A stretch of DNA of 64,000 bases from Geodermatophilus marinus (GTDB lineage Bacteria > Actinomycetota > Actinomycetes > Mycobacteriales > Geodermatophilaceae). Location of the stretch: assembly GCF_003428645.1 (NCBI RefSeq), contig NZ_QVQH01000006.1:124001-188000 (forward strand), in the 5' to 3' direction. This document shows positions 62,667 to 64,000 of this stretch, in pieces. The notes below the pieces were generated by a model. It did not search any database, was not told the DNA's origin, and worked only from the letters and a program-made list of their open reading frames with translations. Each line of letters opens with the position of its first letter. Within the stretch, counting starts at the first letter, position 1. The position numbers and the translations under genes are program-made.

Positions 62667-64000
62667 TCAGCCCTGCCCGTCCCGGCGGTCCGGGTCGTCG
62701 TCCCCGCCCCGTTCCGGGTCCCCGGGAGCGGAGCCGCCCGGTGCGCCACCCCCGGTGTCGCCGGGGGCGGCGTCCGCGCGGTCGTCGTCGCCGCCCTGCG
62801 GCTGGTCCCCGGTCTCGGCGGTGAGCGCCTGCAGCTCGTCGTCCAGGCCCTGGCGGGCCACGAAGTCGAGCGGCTCGTCGAGGTCGTCGGAGGTGGGCAG
62901 CAGGTCGGGGTGCGACCACAGCCGGTCGCGCGCCGCGCTGCCGTGCTGCTGGGCCATGGCCCCCCACACCGTCGCGGCGTCCCGCAGCCTCCGCGGCCGC
63001 AGTTGCAGGCCGACGAGGGTGGCGAAGGTCTGCTCGGCCGGACCGCCCGAGGCCCGGCGCCGGCGCATCGTCTCGGCCAGCGCGCCGTGGCCCGGGAGGC
63101 GCTCGGCGGCGGCCGCGGCGACCACCGCGTCCACCCAGCCCTCGACCAGCGCCAGCAGGGTCTCCAGCCGGCGCAGCGCCATCTGCTGCTCCGGCGTCTC
63201 CTCCGGCTCCAGCAGGCCGCTGCCGAGCAGCGCCTGGATGCTCTCGGGGTTGGTCGGGTCGATCCCGCCTATGGAGCCCATCGCCTCGGAGAGGCCGCGC
63301 TCGATCGCCTCCCGGTCGATGGTGATGCCGCGGGCGTAGGCGTGCACGGCGTCGGCCAGCTGCTGGCGCAGCCACGGCACGTGGGCGAACAGGCGCAGCG
63401 ACCCGGCCTCGCGCAGCGCCAGGAACAGCCGCACCTCGTCGGCGGGCCGGTCGAGGCCCGCCGCGAACTCGGCGACGTTCTGCGGCACCAGGACGCCGGT
63501 GCCCTCGGGGGCCAGCGGCAACCCGATCTCGGTCCCGGTGAGGACCTCTCCCGAGAGCCGGCCGAGGGCCTGGCCGATCTGCGCGCCGAACATGAGCCCG
63601 CCGACCCGCCCCATGATCCCGGCGAGCGGGCCGGCCATGGCCGCGGCCTCGGGCGGCAGGGCGCTGGTCATCGCGCCGGTCACCCGCTCGGCGAGGGGGT
63701 CGATCAGCCTGGCCCACTCCGGCAGGGTCTGCTCGAGCCACTCCACCCGCGACCAGGCCACGGCGCGCTCGACCCCGGAGGGCAGGTCGGTGACCTGGTC
63801 CAGCCACAGGTCGGCCAGGCGCAGCGCCTCGGTCGCGGCGCCCCGCTCGGCGTCGGACGACGGCTGCGAGCCGGTGGCCAGGGTGCTGATGGCCCCCTGC
63901 CGGGCGAGGTCCCAGTTCACCGGGCCGCCGGACCAGTTCATCAGCTTCTGCAGCTCGGCGAACAGCGGCATCTTGCCGAGCAGGTCCTCCGGCGTGCCGG
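62667..64000 (-). CDS. DUF2342 'zinc-dependent metalloprotease' family protein (Rv3195-like), 5' end outside window
   Basis: At least 444 residues; the N-terminus lies beyond 64000, because family-like sequence (PEDLLGKMPLFAELQKL) continues across the ATG at 63971. The core has LPEWARLIDPLAERVTGAM, FGAQIGQALGRLSGEVLTGTEIGLPL and RLFAHVPWLRQQL. The ~65-residue tail is Gly/Asp-rich and disordered. Rv3195 in M. tuberculosis is the homologue at the end of the same cluster. The expected ExxH-like metal motif near REAGSLRLF is not obvious, so the protease label is not supported by visible ligands. Confidence 0.85.
   Translation of the reverse strand, partial: GTPEDLLGKMPLFAELQKLMNWSGGPVNWDLARQGAISTLATGSQPSSDAERGAATEALRLADLWLDQVTDLPSGVERAVAWSRVEWLEQTLPEWARLIDPLAERVTGAMTSALPPEAAAMAGPLAGIMGRVGGLMFGAQIGQALGRLSGEVLTGTEIGLPLAPEGTGVLVPQNVAEFAAGLDRPADEVRLFLALREAGSLRLFAHVPWLRQQLADAVHAYARGITIDREAIERGLSEAMGSIGGIDPTNPESIQALLGSGLLEPEETPEQQMALRRLETLLALVEGWVDAVVAAAAAERLPGHGALAETMRRRRASGGPAEQTFATLVGLQLRPRRLRDAATVWGAMAQQHGSAARDRLWSHPDLLPTSDDLDEPLDFVARQGLDDELQALTAETGDQPQGGDDDRADAAPGDTGGGAPGGSAPGDPERGGDDDPDRRDGQG

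Overview
The window is chromosomal DNA from a very GC-rich actinobacterium. About a third of the genes start with GTG, many adjacent genes overlap by 1 or 4 bases, and the gene order matches conserved actinobacterial blocks. Gene content (MtrB/LpqB, mycoredoxin, AdnAB, WhiB7, DUF6912, DUF6758, WS/DGAT) is most like Geodermatophilaceae (Geodermatophilus, Blastococcus, Modestobacter) or a near relative. That family assignment is inference; the phylum is secure. No tRNA, rRNA, insertion sequence, phage gene or CRISPR array was seen.

Region 1 (1-8.6 kb) is the conserved block mtrB (3' end)-lpqB-comF-hpf-secA, with three small enzymes (GNAT, PPOX/F420 oxidoreductase, SDR) between hpf and secA. Region 2 (8.6-20.1 kb) is an envelope and secretion district. 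It holds an Rv3235-like protein, a LysM membrane protein, a protein with two Sm-like repeats, a BldC-like DNA-binding protein, an orphan SAF-domain/TadZ-like pair, a wax ester synthase/DGAT, a DUF6912 protein, and a divergent FHA-EccC-type ATPase with a WXG100 protein. That last pair looks like a minimal type VII secretion module. The ATPase gene has no stop codon before it runs into its convergent neighbour. Region 3 (20.2-29.8 kb) is lineage-variable: HTTM membrane protein, MaoC dehydratase, a NUDIX-glycolipid-binding fusion, a PHP phosphoesterase, a RecB-like nuclease, an MpaB-type oxygenase, a hydrolase and a PQQ-like propeller.

Region 4 (29.7-64 kb) follows the Mycobacterium tuberculosis Rv3212-Rv3195 order: PQQ propeller, DEAD helicase, MiaE-like, DUF3107, TetR, hydrolase, DUF3152 protease, MoeZ, alkyltransferase-like protein, AdnA, AdnB, NudC, mycoredoxin, UvrD2, WhiB7, AarF/ABC1 kinase, ThiF-like, DUF5679, DUF2342. 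The main difference is an insert (46-52 kb) with a hydrolase, an M20 peptidase, a DUF2510 protein and an active/inactive M16 peptidase pair between adnB and nudC. Much of this block serves DNA repair (ATL, AdnAB, UvrD2) and redox or antibiotic stress (Mrx1, NudC, WhiB7).

The most interesting non-coding feature is the whiB7 leader (57.2-57.8 kb). It has a clear promoter, a leader ORF whose stop codon lies in the loop of a small hairpin 20 bases before a strong terminator-like stem, and an exact second copy of one terminator arm inside the leader ORF, as expected for translation-coupled attenuation. Other signals are 10-bp-period direct repeats flanking the bldC-like locus, intergenic CTGTGGACGG (DnaA-box-like) motifs, a 91-bp tandem repeat, two candidate CTG start codons, and a recurring leaderless-promoter layout.
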